Part shown: piece after piece, positions 35,174-44,055 of the stretch
How the letters are laid out: every line of letters begins with the position of its first letter
Numbering within the stretch: position 1 is the stretch's first letter
Assembly (NCBI GenBank): GCA_964608265.1
Contig: CAZSNP010000018.1
Span: 1 to 64,000, forward strand
Length of the DNA: 64,000 bases
Reading direction: 5' to 3'
From: JANWXR01 sp964608265
Lineage (GTDB): Bacteria; Chloroflexota; Anaerolineae; Anaerolineales; UBA6663
Notes under the pieces: generated by a model
The model's input: only the letters and a program-made list of their open reading frames with translations
Told to the model about the DNA's origin: nothing
Database searches by the model: none
Program-made: the position numbers and the translations under genes

Positions 35174-36027
35174 GCCAAGCCATTGCCATTGTCACCGACT
35201 CGACCGCCTATCTGCCGCAGGCGATACGGGAGCAGTACCCGATTGAGGTCGTGCCGCAAGTGGTCGTGTGGTCCAACGAGTCATATCGAGATGGGGTGGA
35301 CATCCAGGCCGGTGAGTTCTTCGAGCGCCTGAAGGTCGACCCGGTGCATCCGACGACCTCGGTGGCCTCGCTCGGCGACATTCAGGCCATCTACGCCAAA
35401 GCCGCCGCCCGGGCCGACGCCGTCATCGGCATCCACCTCTCGGCCAAACTCTCGAATACTTTCTCGGTGGCCGAGGAGGCCGTCAAATCTATCTCGGGCA
35501 AGGAAGTGCACGTCATCAACTCGCAGACCACCTCAATGGCGATGGGCTTTTTGGTGCTGGCCGCCGCCCGCGCCGCGGCTGCCGGTCGCCCGGCCAGCGA
35601 GGTCGCCAAACTCGTGCGCGACTCCATCCCCCGCACCGGCCTGCTGTTGACGCTGGAAACCCTCAAGTATCTGCAGCGCGGTGGCCGCATTGGCGCGGCC
35701 CAGGCCTTCATGGGCGGTGTGCTCGATTTGAAACCCATCCTCGAAGTGCGCGATGGCGTCATCCATCCTCTCGAACGGGTGCGGTCGAAGAGGAAGGCCG
35801 TGGCGCGCCTGCTGGATGTGATGGCCGAGCGCGTAGCCGGGAAGACGGGCATCCGCCTGGCCGTCATCCATGCGGCGGCGCCGGCCGAGGGGGCCGAGGT
35901 GCTTGAATCCGCGCGCACCCGTTTTGGCAGCGCGCTGGTGGAATCACTGTTGACGGATGTCAGCCCAACCGTGGCCGTGCACACCGGCCCCGGCACCATC
36001 GGCCTGACGTACAGCGAGGGGATCTGA
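35170..36027 (+). CDS. DegV family fatty-acid-binding protein
   Basis: The 285 aa DegV-fold protein starts AIAIVTDSTAYLP and has HPTTSVASLGD, INSQTTSMAMGF and LKYLQRGGRIG, all family landmarks. Members bind fatty acids (FakB-like) and can hand them to a kinase. The end HTGPGTIGLTYSEGI is typical. It is translationally coupled to the ECF sigma gene, a co-occurrence suggesting envelope or lipid stress control. Confidence 0.92.
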   Translation: MSQAIAIVTDSTAYLPQAIREQYPIEVVPQVVVWSNESYRDGVDIQAGEFFERLKVDPVHPTTSVASLGDIQAIYAKAAARADAVIGIHLSAKLSNTFSVAEEAVKSISGKEVHVINSQTTSMAMGFLVLAAARAAAAGRPASEVAKLVRDSIPRTGLLLTLETLKYLQRGGRIGAAQAFMGGVLDLKPILEVRDGVIHPLERVRSKRKAVARLLDVMAERVAGKTGIRLAVIHAAAPAEGAEVLESARTRFGSALVESLLTDVSPTVAVHTGPGTIGLTYSEGI

Positions 36028-36029
36028 CC

Positions 36030-36389
36030 ATGAAAATCCGCGAAGTTGAATCCCTGCTCGTCGCTCACGCCGAGGCGCTCAACCGCCAGCGCGGCGAGGC
36101 GTTCGAGTCCGACCTCAGCCACTATCGCCCGGTCAAAGCCTCGGCCGTGGAGCCGCTGTTCCGCGCGGCGGCCCTGGCCAGGGCGACGTTGCGCCGCGTG
36201 CAACCTCGACCCGACTTTGTGGCCGACCTCAAGGCGCGCCTGGTCGCTGCCCACGCGAAGAGGCCACAGAACGGCGGCGCGGTGTGGCTCGTCGCGGGGG
36301 TCGGCGGCCTGTTGTCTATCCTCAGCCTGGTGGTGATTGGGGTGCGCCGGGGCCAAGCGGCGCGTCGTGTGGCCGTGCCGCAGCGTTAG
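36030..36389 (+). CDS. Small single-TM protein, candidate membrane partner of the ECF sigma
   Basis: This 119 aa protein has a soluble helical N-terminal part (residues 1-84, rich in Arg and Ala, with RVQPRPDFVADLKARLVAAH) and one TM helix (about 87-107). It starts two bases after degV. Size, topology and operon position fit an anti-sigma factor without a zinc motif, but sequence similarity to a named family is not evident. Confidence 0.62.
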   Translation: MKIREVESLLVAHAEALNRQRGEAFESDLSHYRPVKASAVEPLFRAAALARATLRRVQPRPDFVADLKARLVAAHAKRPQNGGAVWLVAGVGGLLSILSLVVIGVRRGQAARRVAVPQR

Positions 36390-36414
36390 CGCCTGCGCTC
36401 AAAGAGCCATTGCG

Positions 36415-36449
36415 ACGAGCCAGCCCGCACGGGTTGGCTCGTTCGTTTT
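36415..36449 (+). terminator. Terminator of the sigma-degV operon
   Basis: A 12-bp stem ACGAGCCAGCCC (36415-36426) with GGGTTGGCTCGT (36431-36442), with one G-T wobble, is followed by TCGTTTTG. It lies 26 nt after the last stop. Confidence 0.85.
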
Positions 36450-36481
36450 GTCGTAACCGCGGCCGCCAGTCGGCAACGTGA

Positions 36482-36487
36482 TAGAAT
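36482..36487 (+). promoter_or_regulatory. -10 box nine bases before miaB start (leaderless type)
   Basis: TAGAAT at 36482-36487 is separated from the ATG at 36497 by nine bases, so transcription should begin at or within a few bases of the start codon. No RBS is present. Confidence 0.6.
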
Positions 36488-36496
36488 CCGCGCGCG

Positions 36497-37864
36497 ATGC
36501 GATATCACATTTGGACCGAAGGTTGCCAGATGAACGTGGCCGACTCGCAGCGCGTGGCCAGCGCCCTCGAGCGATTGGGTTATCAACCCGAGGCGGAGAT
36601 CGAGCAGGCCGACGTCATCGTGCTGAATACGTGCGTCGTGCGGCAGAGCGCCGAGGACAAAGCCTACGGTCGCCTGACCTCGCTGCTGCCCGTCAAGCGC
36701 CGCCGGCCCGACCTCGTCATCAACGTGATGGGCTGCCTGGTCGGGGTGCGCGGGGCGGAGACGTTGAAGGCCAACCTGCCGATGGTGGATGTGTTCTCGC
36801 CGCCCTCCGAGCCGGGGCCGCTGGTGAAGTACCTGCTCGAACGCGACGGGCGCGACCTGGCCGAGGCCGAGACGTTGCAACGCTTCGCCTTCCAGGACGA
36901 AGCGACGACGGTCCTCAACCCCAACGCCGATTATCAACTCCCGCTCGCCCAGCGCGGGCAACTCATCAGCGCGCATGTCCCGGTCGTTTACGGCTGCTCG
37001 CACGCCTGCACCTTCTGCATCATCCCCTACCGGCGAGGCGTCGAGCGCTCGCGGCCGGTGGGTGAGATCGCCGCCGAGGTGCGCGCGCTGGTCGCGCAGG
37101 GCGTTAAAGAAGTGACGCTGCTCGGGCAGATCGTCGATCGCTACGGCGCGGATATCCCCGACGGGCCGAACCTCGCCCAACTCCTGCGCGCCATCCACTC
37201 GATTGAGGGCCTCGAGCGCATCCGCTTCCTCACCTCGCATCCGAACTGGATGACGGAGGCGCTGTTGCGCGCGGTGGCCGAGTTGCCCAAGGTGTGTGAG
37301 CACATCGAGGTGCCGGTGCAGGCCGGCGACGACGAGGTGCTGCGCAACATGAAGCGCGGCTACACCAACCGCGACTATCGCCGGCTGGTCGAACGGATTC
37401 GGGCTCTTATCCCGAACGGTTCGATTGCGACCGACATCATCGTCGGCTTCCCCGGTGAGACCGAGGCCCAGTTCCAGCAAACGTACGACCTGCTCGCGGA
37501 GCTGAAGCTTGATGTGGTTCACCTGGCCCGCTACTCGACGCGACCCGGCACGGTGGCCGCCCGCCGGCTGACCGATGACGTTTCCGAAGACGAGAAAATG
37601 CGGCGCTTCCGCCTGCTCGAAGATTTGCAGGCCGAGGTGCAGGCACAGATCAACACGCGGACCCTCGGGCAGACGGTCGAAGTGCTGGTCGAGGAAAGCC
37701 ACAAAGGCAAGTGGCGGGGCCGCACCCGGACGAACAAGCTCGTCTTCTTCGCCGCACCGGATGACCTGAAAGGTCAGACCGTGCCGGTCACGATCACCGC
37801 CACGAGCGCCTGGAGCCTGCAGGGCGAGCTGGCGCCGGCCGCCATCCCCTTGCCGGTGGGATAG
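36497..37864 (+). CDS. miaB: tRNA-2-methylthio-N6-dimethylallyladenosine synthase (MiaB family)
   Basis: The 455 aa protein has the UPF0004 domain starting YHIWTEGCQMNVADSQRV with cluster Cys residues, the radical-SAM motif CSHACTFC followed by IIPYRRGVERSR, GQIVDRYG, and a C-terminal TRAM domain. It inserts sulfur and methyl groups at A37 of tRNAs using two 4Fe-4S clusters. The spelling GCQMN fits MiaB rather than RimO or MtaB. It is preceded by a -10 box but no RBS. Confidence 0.92.
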   Translation: MRYHIWTEGCQMNVADSQRVASALERLGYQPEAEIEQADVIVLNTCVVRQSAEDKAYGRLTSLLPVKRRRPDLVINVMGCLVGVRGAETLKANLPMVDVFSPPSEPGPLVKYLLERDGRDLAEAETLQRFAFQDEATTVLNPNADYQLPLAQRGQLISAHVPVVYGCSHACTFCIIPYRRGVERSRPVGEIAAEVRALVAQGVKEVTLLGQIVDRYGADIPDGPNLAQLLRAIHSIEGLERIRFLTSHPNWMTEALLRAVAELPKVCEHIEVPVQAGDDEVLRNMKRGYTNRDYRRLVERIRALIPNGSIATDIIVGFPGETEAQFQQTYDLLAELKLDVVHLARYSTRPGTVAARRLTDDVSEDEKMRRFRLLEDLQAEVQAQINTRTLGQTVEVLVEESHKGKWRGRTRTNKLVFFAAPDDLKGQTVPVTITATSAWSLQGELAPAAIPLPVG

Positions 37865-37960
37865 TCGCTGCCCTGAGACTTTAGTCCCCCAAAACGGAAC
37901 GCTAACCGACTCAAGCCTAATCTCAGGCTGATTTCGCCCGCTGAGCGCGGCGTCCTCCGC

Positions 37961-37966
37961 TAAAAT
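37961..37966 (+). promoter_or_regulatory. -10 box nine bases before the receiver-like gene (leaderless type)
   Basis: TAAAAT at 37961-37966 lies nine bases before the ATG at 37976. As for miaB, this predicts an mRNA beginning at or near the start codon. Confidence 0.6.
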
Positions 37967-37975
37967 GTGCGCGTC

Positions 37976-38827
37976 ATGCGGCGCGTGTTGATTGCGGACT
38001 CCAACATGCCCTTCGCGACGATGGTCGCGGAGGAGTTGCAACGCCTCGGCGACTATCGGGCGGTGGTCTCCGCCGACGGCCCGGAAGCCCTGCAACTCAG
38101 CGCGGCCTTTCGCCCGGATGTGGCCGTGATCGACGGCGAGCTGCCGCAATGCAGCCTGCCGCAACTCATCACGCAATTGCGCCAGGTGCTGCCGAGTCTG
38201 CCGGTCATCCTCATCCCCGCCGGCACGACGATGCTGCCCGACGGCGTGTCAATTCAGGCGACCCTCGCCAAACCCTTCTTCCTGCCCGATCTGACGACGT
38301 TGCTCTCGCAATTGCTCGGCACTGAGGCCGCGCCTGCTGCGGCGAGCGAGCCGCCCGCCCGCACCGCCACCAAACCCTCGGTGGCGGCGGCCACGCCCGA
38401 CCTGCCCCTGCGCAAACGGCTCACCGGCATGCTGACCTCCGGCCCGCCGACGGTGATGCTCGACCTGCGCGACGATTTGCGCCGTGCCACCGAGAAACGC
38501 GTGGAGATGATGAGCCGCGCCCTGCGCGATGAGCCGGTGTTTTTGACGCAGAAGGGGAAGGTGATTGTGATGGTGCCGCGCCTGAGCAACTCGGCCGCGC
38601 AGGTGCTGGCGAACGTCGCCGCGCGCGCCTGGTCGGTGCCCGACGCGCCGCCGGAGGTGCTGCGCTTCGAGGGCAATTCCGAGATCAATCGCTACATGCT
38701 GTACTCCATCGCCGTGACGCGCACGATCTATCTCTCGGTCGCGCTGCGCGTCCGCATCCCCCTCCCCATCGTGCGCCGCATCGCGCGCGAGACCGCGGCT
38801 GAACTCGGCAAACTCGTGACGGCTTAA
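37976..38827 (+). CDS. Receiver-like domain protein with C-terminal uncharacterised domain
   Basis: The 283 aa protein begins RRVLIADSNMPFATMVAEEL and has the receiver pattern VAVIDGELPQ (phospho-acceptor Asp position), LPVILIPAG and LAKPFFLPDL (Lys-Pro). A linker rich in Ala and Pro (residues 115-140) joins a second alpha/beta domain with VMLDLRDDLRRATEKRVEMM. No DNA-binding motif is recognised. It may be a response regulator with a novel output domain, or a scaffold. No histidine kinase is adjacent. Confidence 0.7.
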   Translation: MRRVLIADSNMPFATMVAEELQRLGDYRAVVSADGPEALQLSAAFRPDVAVIDGELPQCSLPQLITQLRQVLPSLPVILIPAGTTMLPDGVSIQATLAKPFFLPDLTTLLSQLLGTEAAPAAASEPPARTATKPSVAAATPDLPLRKRLTGMLTSGPPTVMLDLRDDLRRATEKRVEMMSRALRDEPVFLTQKGKVIVMVPRLSNSAAQVLANVAARAWSVPDAPPEVLRFEGNSEINRYMLYSIAVTRTIYLSVALRVRIPLPIVRRIARETAAELGKLVTA

Positions 38828-38894
38828 CGCCCAGGTGTAATGGGGCAGAGACGCATGGCGCTGCCGTTCGTTGCGCCCTGGCGCGGGATCAGAT

Positions 38895-41705
38895 TCACGG
38901 ACAAGCTGAGCGCAGGTATTGCTGGCACTCGGCGGGCGTGAGCGGGCGCTGTGCCTGGGTGCGGGCGAGGGCGACCAGTTCAAGCGTCGTGCCGGGCAGG
39001 GGGAGATCGGGCGCGACGGATTGCAGCGCCGCGCGCAACGCCTCGGCGCTTTCGGGCAGCGCGGGCTGGGTGAGCGACGCGGCCTGAATCCCGAGCAACA
39101 GACTCAACTGTGGATCGGCCGGCAACTGCGCCCGCGCATTGGCCGCCAGTTCGCGCGCCTGCGCCTCGCGGAGTTGCGCCACCGTCTGCGTGTTGATGGC
39201 CTCGGCGGTGCTGACCATTTCGCTGGCGTTGCTGAAGTTGCGCCCGGCCTGCACGCCAAGGATCAGCGCCAGCACGGCGGCGATGATGGCGACCGTGGGG
39301 AAGAGGGCGAACCACAGGGCGCGCCGCTGCGATTGTTGCGTGTTGCGCGATTGGGCCTCGGCGCGCTGGCGTTCAGCGGCGGCCAGACGTTGTGCGGTTT
39401 CGACCTCGCGCTGGCGCTGGGCCTCGCGCTCGGCGTTTTCGCGTTCGCGCAGGGTCATGCTGGCGCGGATGAAGTCGCGCTCCGCGCCGCCGATCTCCGT
39501 TTCGCGCTCGGTCAACCAGCCCTCCGCGCCGACGAGCAGCGCCCCGCGCAACAGCGCCCCCTCGTCGCGCTGATTCTGCTCCCACTGCTGCATCATCCCG
39601 CGCAGGCGTTCCTGCCAGGCGCGGAAGTTGCGGTTGCTCCGCATCCACTCGCGCAGGCGGCCCCAACTGCGGATGAGGGCCTCGTGCACGATTTCGGCCG
39701 TATCCTCGCCGTTCGGGCTGCGGTCGGTGACGACGAGGCGCGCATCGGCGAGTTGTTGCGCCAGCGGCCAGCCGTCGGCGATTTCGCTGCGGGTGGCGGT
39801 GCGGCGCGTATCCTCGGTGCCGTCGCCGGGCCGCACCATCTGCACAAAGATGCGCCGCGCCTGCGACTGATGCTCATCGTTCAGCTTGGCATGCACGTCC
39901 TCGGCGTAGCGCGCCAGCGAGCCCTCGACCCGCCCGATGTCTTCGTAGGCCTCGTGGGTCAGGGTGCGCAGCGTCTGCCGATCCCACAACGCCGTCAACG
40001 CGAATTCGAGCAGCGGCAGGTTGCCCGGCTCGTCGCCCACGTCGTCGAGGATGCGCTCGATAAGGCCGGCCTCGAAGATCACCCCTTGCTTGCGGGCCGG
40101 TTCCTTCACCGCCCGCGCCAGTTCGACGCGCGTCATCGGCCCGAGGATGAGGGTGGAGTCCTGCAGCGCATCGGCCAGCGGGCGGTGCGAATAGGCTTGC
40201 GCGAGGAAGTCGGCGCGGATGGTGAAGACGATGTGCAGCGCCGGGTTGCGCCGCACGCCTTCGACGAGCACATCGAGAAAGGCGCGCCGCACGTCCACTT
40301 CCGCGCACAGCGTGTACGTCTCCTCGAATTGGTCAATCACCAGCAGCACGCGGTTGGCGTCGGGGTGTTCATCCAGCAACCGTTGCGCCTGCGCCCCGAG
40401 GTTGGTCGTGCCGCTGCGCAGCTCAGCCGCCAGGTCGTGCAATTCATTCAACCGGTTGAGCCGTTCGCCGGGGATGAGGGCGGCGGCGATTGACTCGAAC
40501 GGGCGGTTGCCGGGGCGCAGCGTGGCCGTGATCCACGCCTTGCCCTGCGCCTGGCGCAGCGAGGCGGCCTGTTGCAGCCGAGGCAACAGGCCCGCGTACA
40601 CCACCGATGATTTGCCGCTGCCCGATGGGCCGGTGACGCCGACCAGGCGGCGCTGTTCGGCCATCTCGCTCAACCGGTCGGTGAAGTCCTCGCGCCCGAA
40701 GAAGTAGGGCGCATCTTCTTCGCGGAAGGCGAACAGCCCGCGATACGGGCAGGGTGGCAGAGTCAGCGGCAGGCTGGGCGTAGCGGCCAGCGAGATGTGC
40801 ACGTTGCCGGCGCGGCGCGGCGTGGCCACCGTCGCGATCGGCAGCGCGGCCACGAGTTGCTCGAACGAGAGGGAATACGCCTCGCGCAGCGCCTGGGCCA
40901 TGCTCGCGCCGCTGGCGAAACGCTGCTCGGGCTTCTTGTTCAGCGCGCGCAGGATGACGGCCTCGACCGCGGCCGGGATTTCGGCGTTGAGTTCGCGCGG
41001 CGGCTGCGGCGGCTTGTGGACATGAGCCCACACCAGCTTCTCGACCGTGTCCTCGATGAAGGGCACGCGCCCGGTGAGCAATTCGTACAGCAGGACGCCG
41101 AGCGCGTACAGATCGCTGGGCTGCGCGCCTTCGAGACCCTGGCACAACTCCGGCGCCATGTAGGCCGGCGTGCCCGCCGTGCGCCCGTCGGGGATGGATT
41201 TGTCCTCGCCGATGATGCGGGCGATGCCGAAGTCGGTGAGGATGACCTGCCCGTCGCGGGTGAACATGATGTTGGCCGGCTTGAGGTCGCGGTGGATCAT
41301 GTTGCGCGCATGGGCGTAATCCACCGCGCTGGCCAGCGCGCTGAACATGCGCACGGTCTCTTCGGGGGTGAAGGCGGCGGCGACGACGTTGGGGTAGGGC
41401 GCGCGTTCGGCCAGTTCGGTGACGAGCGTCGGCCCCTCGATCAACTCCATCACCATGTAATAGCGGTCGGCGTCCACGTCGAAGTCATACACCTGCACGA
41501 TGTTCGGATGGCGCAGCCGGGCGACCAGGGCGGCCTCGTGCTCGAAGCGTTCGACAAAGCCGGGCGTGTCGGCCAGCACCGGGCTGAGGACCTTGATGGC
41601 GACGTAGCGGTCGAGGCTGGGCTGAAAAGCCTGATAGACCGTGGCCATGCCGCCCTGCCCGAGCATGGCCGTGAGTCGATACTTGCCGAGCGAGGTGCCG
41701 ATCAT
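38895..41705 (-). CDS. Ser/Thr protein kinase fused to nSTAND1 NTPase, WD40 propeller missing
   Basis: The 936 aa protein has an N-terminal Hanks kinase (GQGGMATVYQA, AIKVL, HRDLKPANIMF, DFGIAR, GTPAYMAPE), then an nSTAND1 ATPase (Walker A TGPSGSGKSSVVYAGLLPRL near residue 359, Walker B VLLVIDQFEETYTL), a winged-helix region, a coiled coil of ERENAEREAQRQREVE type and one TM helix (about 796-822). WD40 repeats normally follow. Here the pre-propeller LSLLLGIQA segment runs almost directly into the terminal RPLTPAECQQYL motif, so the propeller appears deleted. The ATG at MIGTSLGKYRL gives the standard kinase start. Confidence 0.88.
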   Translation of the reverse strand: MIGTSLGKYRLTAMLGQGGMATVYQAFQPSLDRYVAIKVLSPVLADTPGFVERFEHEAALVARLRHPNIVQVYDFDVDADRYYMVMELIEGPTLVTELAERAPYPNVVAAAFTPEETVRMFSALASAVDYAHARNMIHRDLKPANIMFTRDGQVILTDFGIARIIGEDKSIPDGRTAGTPAYMAPELCQGLEGAQPSDLYALGVLLYELLTGRVPFIEDTVEKLVWAHVHKPPQPPRELNAEIPAAVEAVILRALNKKPEQRFASGASMAQALREAYSLSFEQLVAALPIATVATPRRAGNVHISLAATPSLPLTLPPCPYRGLFAFREEDAPYFFGREDFTDRLSEMAEQRRLVGVTGPSGSGKSSVVYAGLLPRLQQAASLRQAQGKAWITATLRPGNRPFESIAAALIPGERLNRLNELHDLAAELRSGTTNLGAQAQRLLDEHPDANRVLLVIDQFEETYTLCAEVDVRRAFLDVLVEGVRRNPALHIVFTIRADFLAQAYSHRPLADALQDSTLILGPMTRVELARAVKEPARKQGVIFEAGLIERILDDVGDEPGNLPLLEFALTALWDRQTLRTLTHEAYEDIGRVEGSLARYAEDVHAKLNDEHQSQARRIFVQMVRPGDGTEDTRRTATRSEIADGWPLAQQLADARLVVTDRSPNGEDTAEIVHEALIRSWGRLREWMRSNRNFRAWQERLRGMMQQWEQNQRDEGALLRGALLVGAEGWLTERETEIGGAERDFIRASMTLRERENAEREAQRQREVETAQRLAAAERQRAEAQSRNTQQSQRRALWFALFPTVAIIAAVLALILGVQAGRNFSNASEMVSTAEAINTQTVAQLREAQARELAANARAQLPADPQLSLLLGIQAASLTQPALPESAEALRAALQSVAPDLPLPGTTLELVALARTQAQRPLTPAECQQYLRSACP

Positions 41706-42340
41706 CACCGCGCAGTGTATCAACGGATGGGGCGGATTGCAATCAACGGACACCGGCAGCGGATTGTGGAACGGATGGAGCTGAGGCAGGGGTCAACGGA
41801 TCGAGCGGATGAAACGGGTTGTTGCTGACAGAGACAACGAACGCCGAGTAGCGGAATGAGCGGAGCGTGGAATGCCAGGGGCAATGTCGCCCTTCGCGCG
41901 ATGAGGGGTGTGATGAGTTGCCGTTCGGCGCACACGCTCAGGGCGACACACCCAAATCCCTTTCTCAACGCGCCGCCGTTTCATCCGGGTTTGATCCGTT
42001 GATAAACTTCGGCACATGAGCCAACTCCTCGCCATAGTACCCCGCTTCCGCGACGTGCGCGCCGGCCCCATGCACCCGCCCCCCGGCGACACGGCGCTCG
42101 AACTGGTGGGGCAGGCGACGATCCATTCCATCAACAGACTTGCAACGGGCTAATGGACGCGACCGGATAGCCGTTGCCATCCGTTCGTCCGTTTATCATC
42201 CGCTGACAGTTGGCACAATGCCGCCATCGGCTGAGCGGCGCGGGCGTACGCCGATTTGAGCGATGCGCTGGAAGCGCCGGGGAGGGGGTGAGGCATAGCC
42301 GCCCCAACCAACGCTCACAGGCCCGGCCCGGCCGGCTGGC
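41706..42340. repeat. Intergenic region with GGAT-rich repeats
   Basis: No convincing gene is seen. Between 41720 and 41820 and again at 41985-42205 there are many copies of (A)ACGGAT/ATCCGTT and GCGGAT units in both orientations, related to the AGCGGATGGG hairpins at 12661 and 33016. A 45-codon ORF (42016-42153, beginning MSQLLAIVPRF) has no RBS or recognisable family and is left unannotated. Confidence 0.6.
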
Positions 42341-42346
42341 TATAAT
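42341..42346 (+). promoter_or_regulatory. Consensus TATAAT eight bases before the glycosidase-like gene
   Basis: TATAAT at 42341-42346 stands eight bases before the ATG at 42355, predicting a leaderless or near-leaderless mRNA. Confidence 0.65.
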
Positions 42347-42354
42347 GCGGGGTG

Positions 42355-43476
42355 ATGCGTTCCGCTCAATTGCGTTGCGGGGTCGTGGCGTTGTTGCTCA
42401 TGCTTGCCGTTACCCCGCTCCACGCCGCCGCGCAGGCCCAAAGCGGATTCAACGTCTTCCTGCCACTTGTCCTCAACAACTTCGAGCCCAATCTCACTTT
42501 TGATGGGCCCGATGTGCCGTACGGCTACGGCTGGGGAGTCTTTGACTGGCGCAAGTATTGGCCGGCCAATCCACAGTATCCGCCGACGACGTTCAACTGG
42601 ATCAAAATCACCGAGAACCCCGACCCGCAATTTCTGTGCGGCCCGTACCGACTGCCGTACAACGTCTTACTGCGCCTCAACAAAGCCGACGCCAACGCCA
42701 CGCCGCAACAAGTGGCCGATGATACGTGGACGTGGGCGCAGAATCTCAAGGCTATCCCCGGTCGCGCCCGGTGTGTGGACGCATTCGAGATCGGCAACGA
42801 GCCGAACCTCTCGATGACGGGCGCGTTTGGCGGGCCGGTGAACCCGGAGCTGTACGCCGACCAATTGTGCAAGGCGCACGAGGCGATCAAGAATACCGAC
42901 CCGGACTTCATCGTCGTCGCCGCCGGCCTCGCGCCCACCGCCGGTTTACCCGACCCGACCCTCGCGCTCACCGACACCGTCTTCCTGCGCCGGATGCTCG
43001 ACCGCATCGCATCGCAGAAAGGCAACGCCGGCGCATGCTTCGATGTGCTGGCTTATCACAACTATGGCTTCCGCACCGGCTATAGCACGCCGCCAAGTTC
43101 ACCGGCCTGCACCGCGCGCTCGTGCTTTCGTGGCGTGGAAGAGATTTTCCAAATCCTGCGCTACGAGCACGGCGTGCGCAAACGGATTTGGGCGACGGAG
43201 ATCGGCTGGCTGCGGGATTTCGTGGCCGGCGGCTGCGGCGGGGCGGGGTGGGCGCCGTTCTTCGGCGGCTGGCAGCGCTCGGATGCCGATCAGGGCAATC
43301 AACTGGTGAGCGCTTTTCAATACTCGCGCGATAACTGGCCGTGGATGGGCGCGATGTTTGTCTTCAACCTCGACTTCGATCGTCGCCCGCAGGACAACTG
43401 CCAGGACGAGCAGGGCTGGTTCGCGGTCAAGGGCCACCCGGCGGAGGCGATGCTGGAGGCGATGCCGAAGCCATAG
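42355..43476 (+). CDS. Secreted glycoside-hydrolase-like (TIM-barrel, clan A type) protein
   Basis: The 373 aa product has a signal peptide (residues 8-25), then SGFNVFLPLVLNNFEP, a Chloroflexota-like LPL motif unusually placed near the N-terminus. The barrel shows FEIGNEPN (acid/base Glu of clan A) and IWATEIGW (nucleophile Glu) with AYHNYGF between them. Six to eight Cys suggest extracytoplasmic disulfides. Substrate is not predictable. The final 74 bp are duplicated at 44056-44117. Confidence 0.75.
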   Translation: MRSAQLRCGVVALLLMLAVTPLHAAAQAQSGFNVFLPLVLNNFEPNLTFDGPDVPYGYGWGVFDWRKYWPANPQYPPTTFNWIKITENPDPQFLCGPYRLPYNVLLRLNKADANATPQQVADDTWTWAQNLKAIPGRARCVDAFEIGNEPNLSMTGAFGGPVNPELYADQLCKAHEAIKNTDPDFIVVAAGLAPTAGLPDPTLALTDTVFLRRMLDRIASQKGNAGACFDVLAYHNYGFRTGYSTPPSSPACTARSCFRGVEEIFQILRYEHGVRKRIWATEIGWLRDFVAGGCGGAGWAPFFGGWQRSDADQGNQLVSAFQYSRDNWPWMGAMFVFNLDFDRRPQDNCQDEQGWFAVKGHPAEAMLEAMPKP

Positions 43477-43483
43477 CCATTGG

Positions 43484-43720
43484 CTATGCCTTTGTGGTTT
43501 CCCTTTCGCTCAAAATCAGGTTAGCAATTGGCAGCGCCAACACTTCCAGTCGTGACAAATCAATCAACTTGCTGGCGTCTTCAATCTCAATCCCGACCAC
43601 TCGATTGCGGTCATCGTAATCGAGTGTGACGCCCGGCGACACTTCTTCGGACTCGGTGCTGGCTGCATCGGCGAGTTTGATGTAAAGCATATCGGTGTCA
43701 GAGAAGTATTCAAATACCAT
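43484..43720 (-). CDS. DUF2283 small protein
   Basis: The 78 aa protein has the DUF2283 pattern: YFSDTDMLYIKLADA, VSPGVTLDYDDRNRVVGIEI and EDASKLIDLSRLE. It is encoded directly after (18 nt) a 76 aa protein on the same strand. Such pairs recur in cyanobacteria and Chloroflexota and behave like mobile small-protein modules, probably toxin-antitoxin-like, though this is not shown. Confidence 0.86.
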   Translation of the reverse strand: MVFEYFSDTDMLYIKLADAASTESEEVSPGVTLDYDDRNRVVGIEIEDASKLIDLSRLEVLALPIANLILSERETTKA

Positions 43721-43738
43721 GATGGGTTCTCCTGCTCG

Positions 43739-43969
43739 CTATGGCTTGAAACGGCGGTCGAAGAAGGCGTTATGCACGGTTTCTCCGTCGGCCTCAGTCA
43801 CAACGCGAAGGAACTTTTGCCTTTCAGCAATAAACGCCCAACGACGGATACGCCCATTCGGTTGTGTTTCCGTGCGGAGTGGATTGCTCAGCACGTACTC
43901 AAGCCACTCGTCCTTGAGATCAGGTCGGCGTACTCTGACACTGGTCGCAAAGTATTGAGTGACCTTCAT
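43739..43969 (-). CDS. Small partner of DUF2283, toxin-like candidate
   Basis: The 76 aa protein reads MKVTQYFATSVRVRRPDLKD at the start and later RIRRWAFIAERQKFLRVV and ETVHNAFFDRRFKP, a recurring motif set of DUF2283 partners. Conserved Arg, His and Asn suggest an RNase- or DUF4258-like fold. The ATG was chosen at MKVTQYF because the upstream extension is antisense to the duplicated glycosidase tail. Assignment as toxin is inference from the pairing. Confidence 0.72.
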   Translation of the reverse strand: MKVTQYFATSVRVRRPDLKDEWLEYVLSNPLRTETQPNGRIRRWAFIAERQKFLRVVTEADGETVHNAFFDRRFKP

Positions 43970-44055
43970 CTGCCCACCCGCCACGAAAGAGAAATACCTC
44001 GATACAACCTTCAGCCGAGAGTATACACGATTGCGAATGCGACAAGACGCCTGCG

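Noticed and set aside
42016..42153. 45-codon ORF beginning MSQLLAIVPRF
   Set aside because: No RBS, no family, lies in repeat-rich intergenic DNA; could be a gene remnant but cannot be supported.
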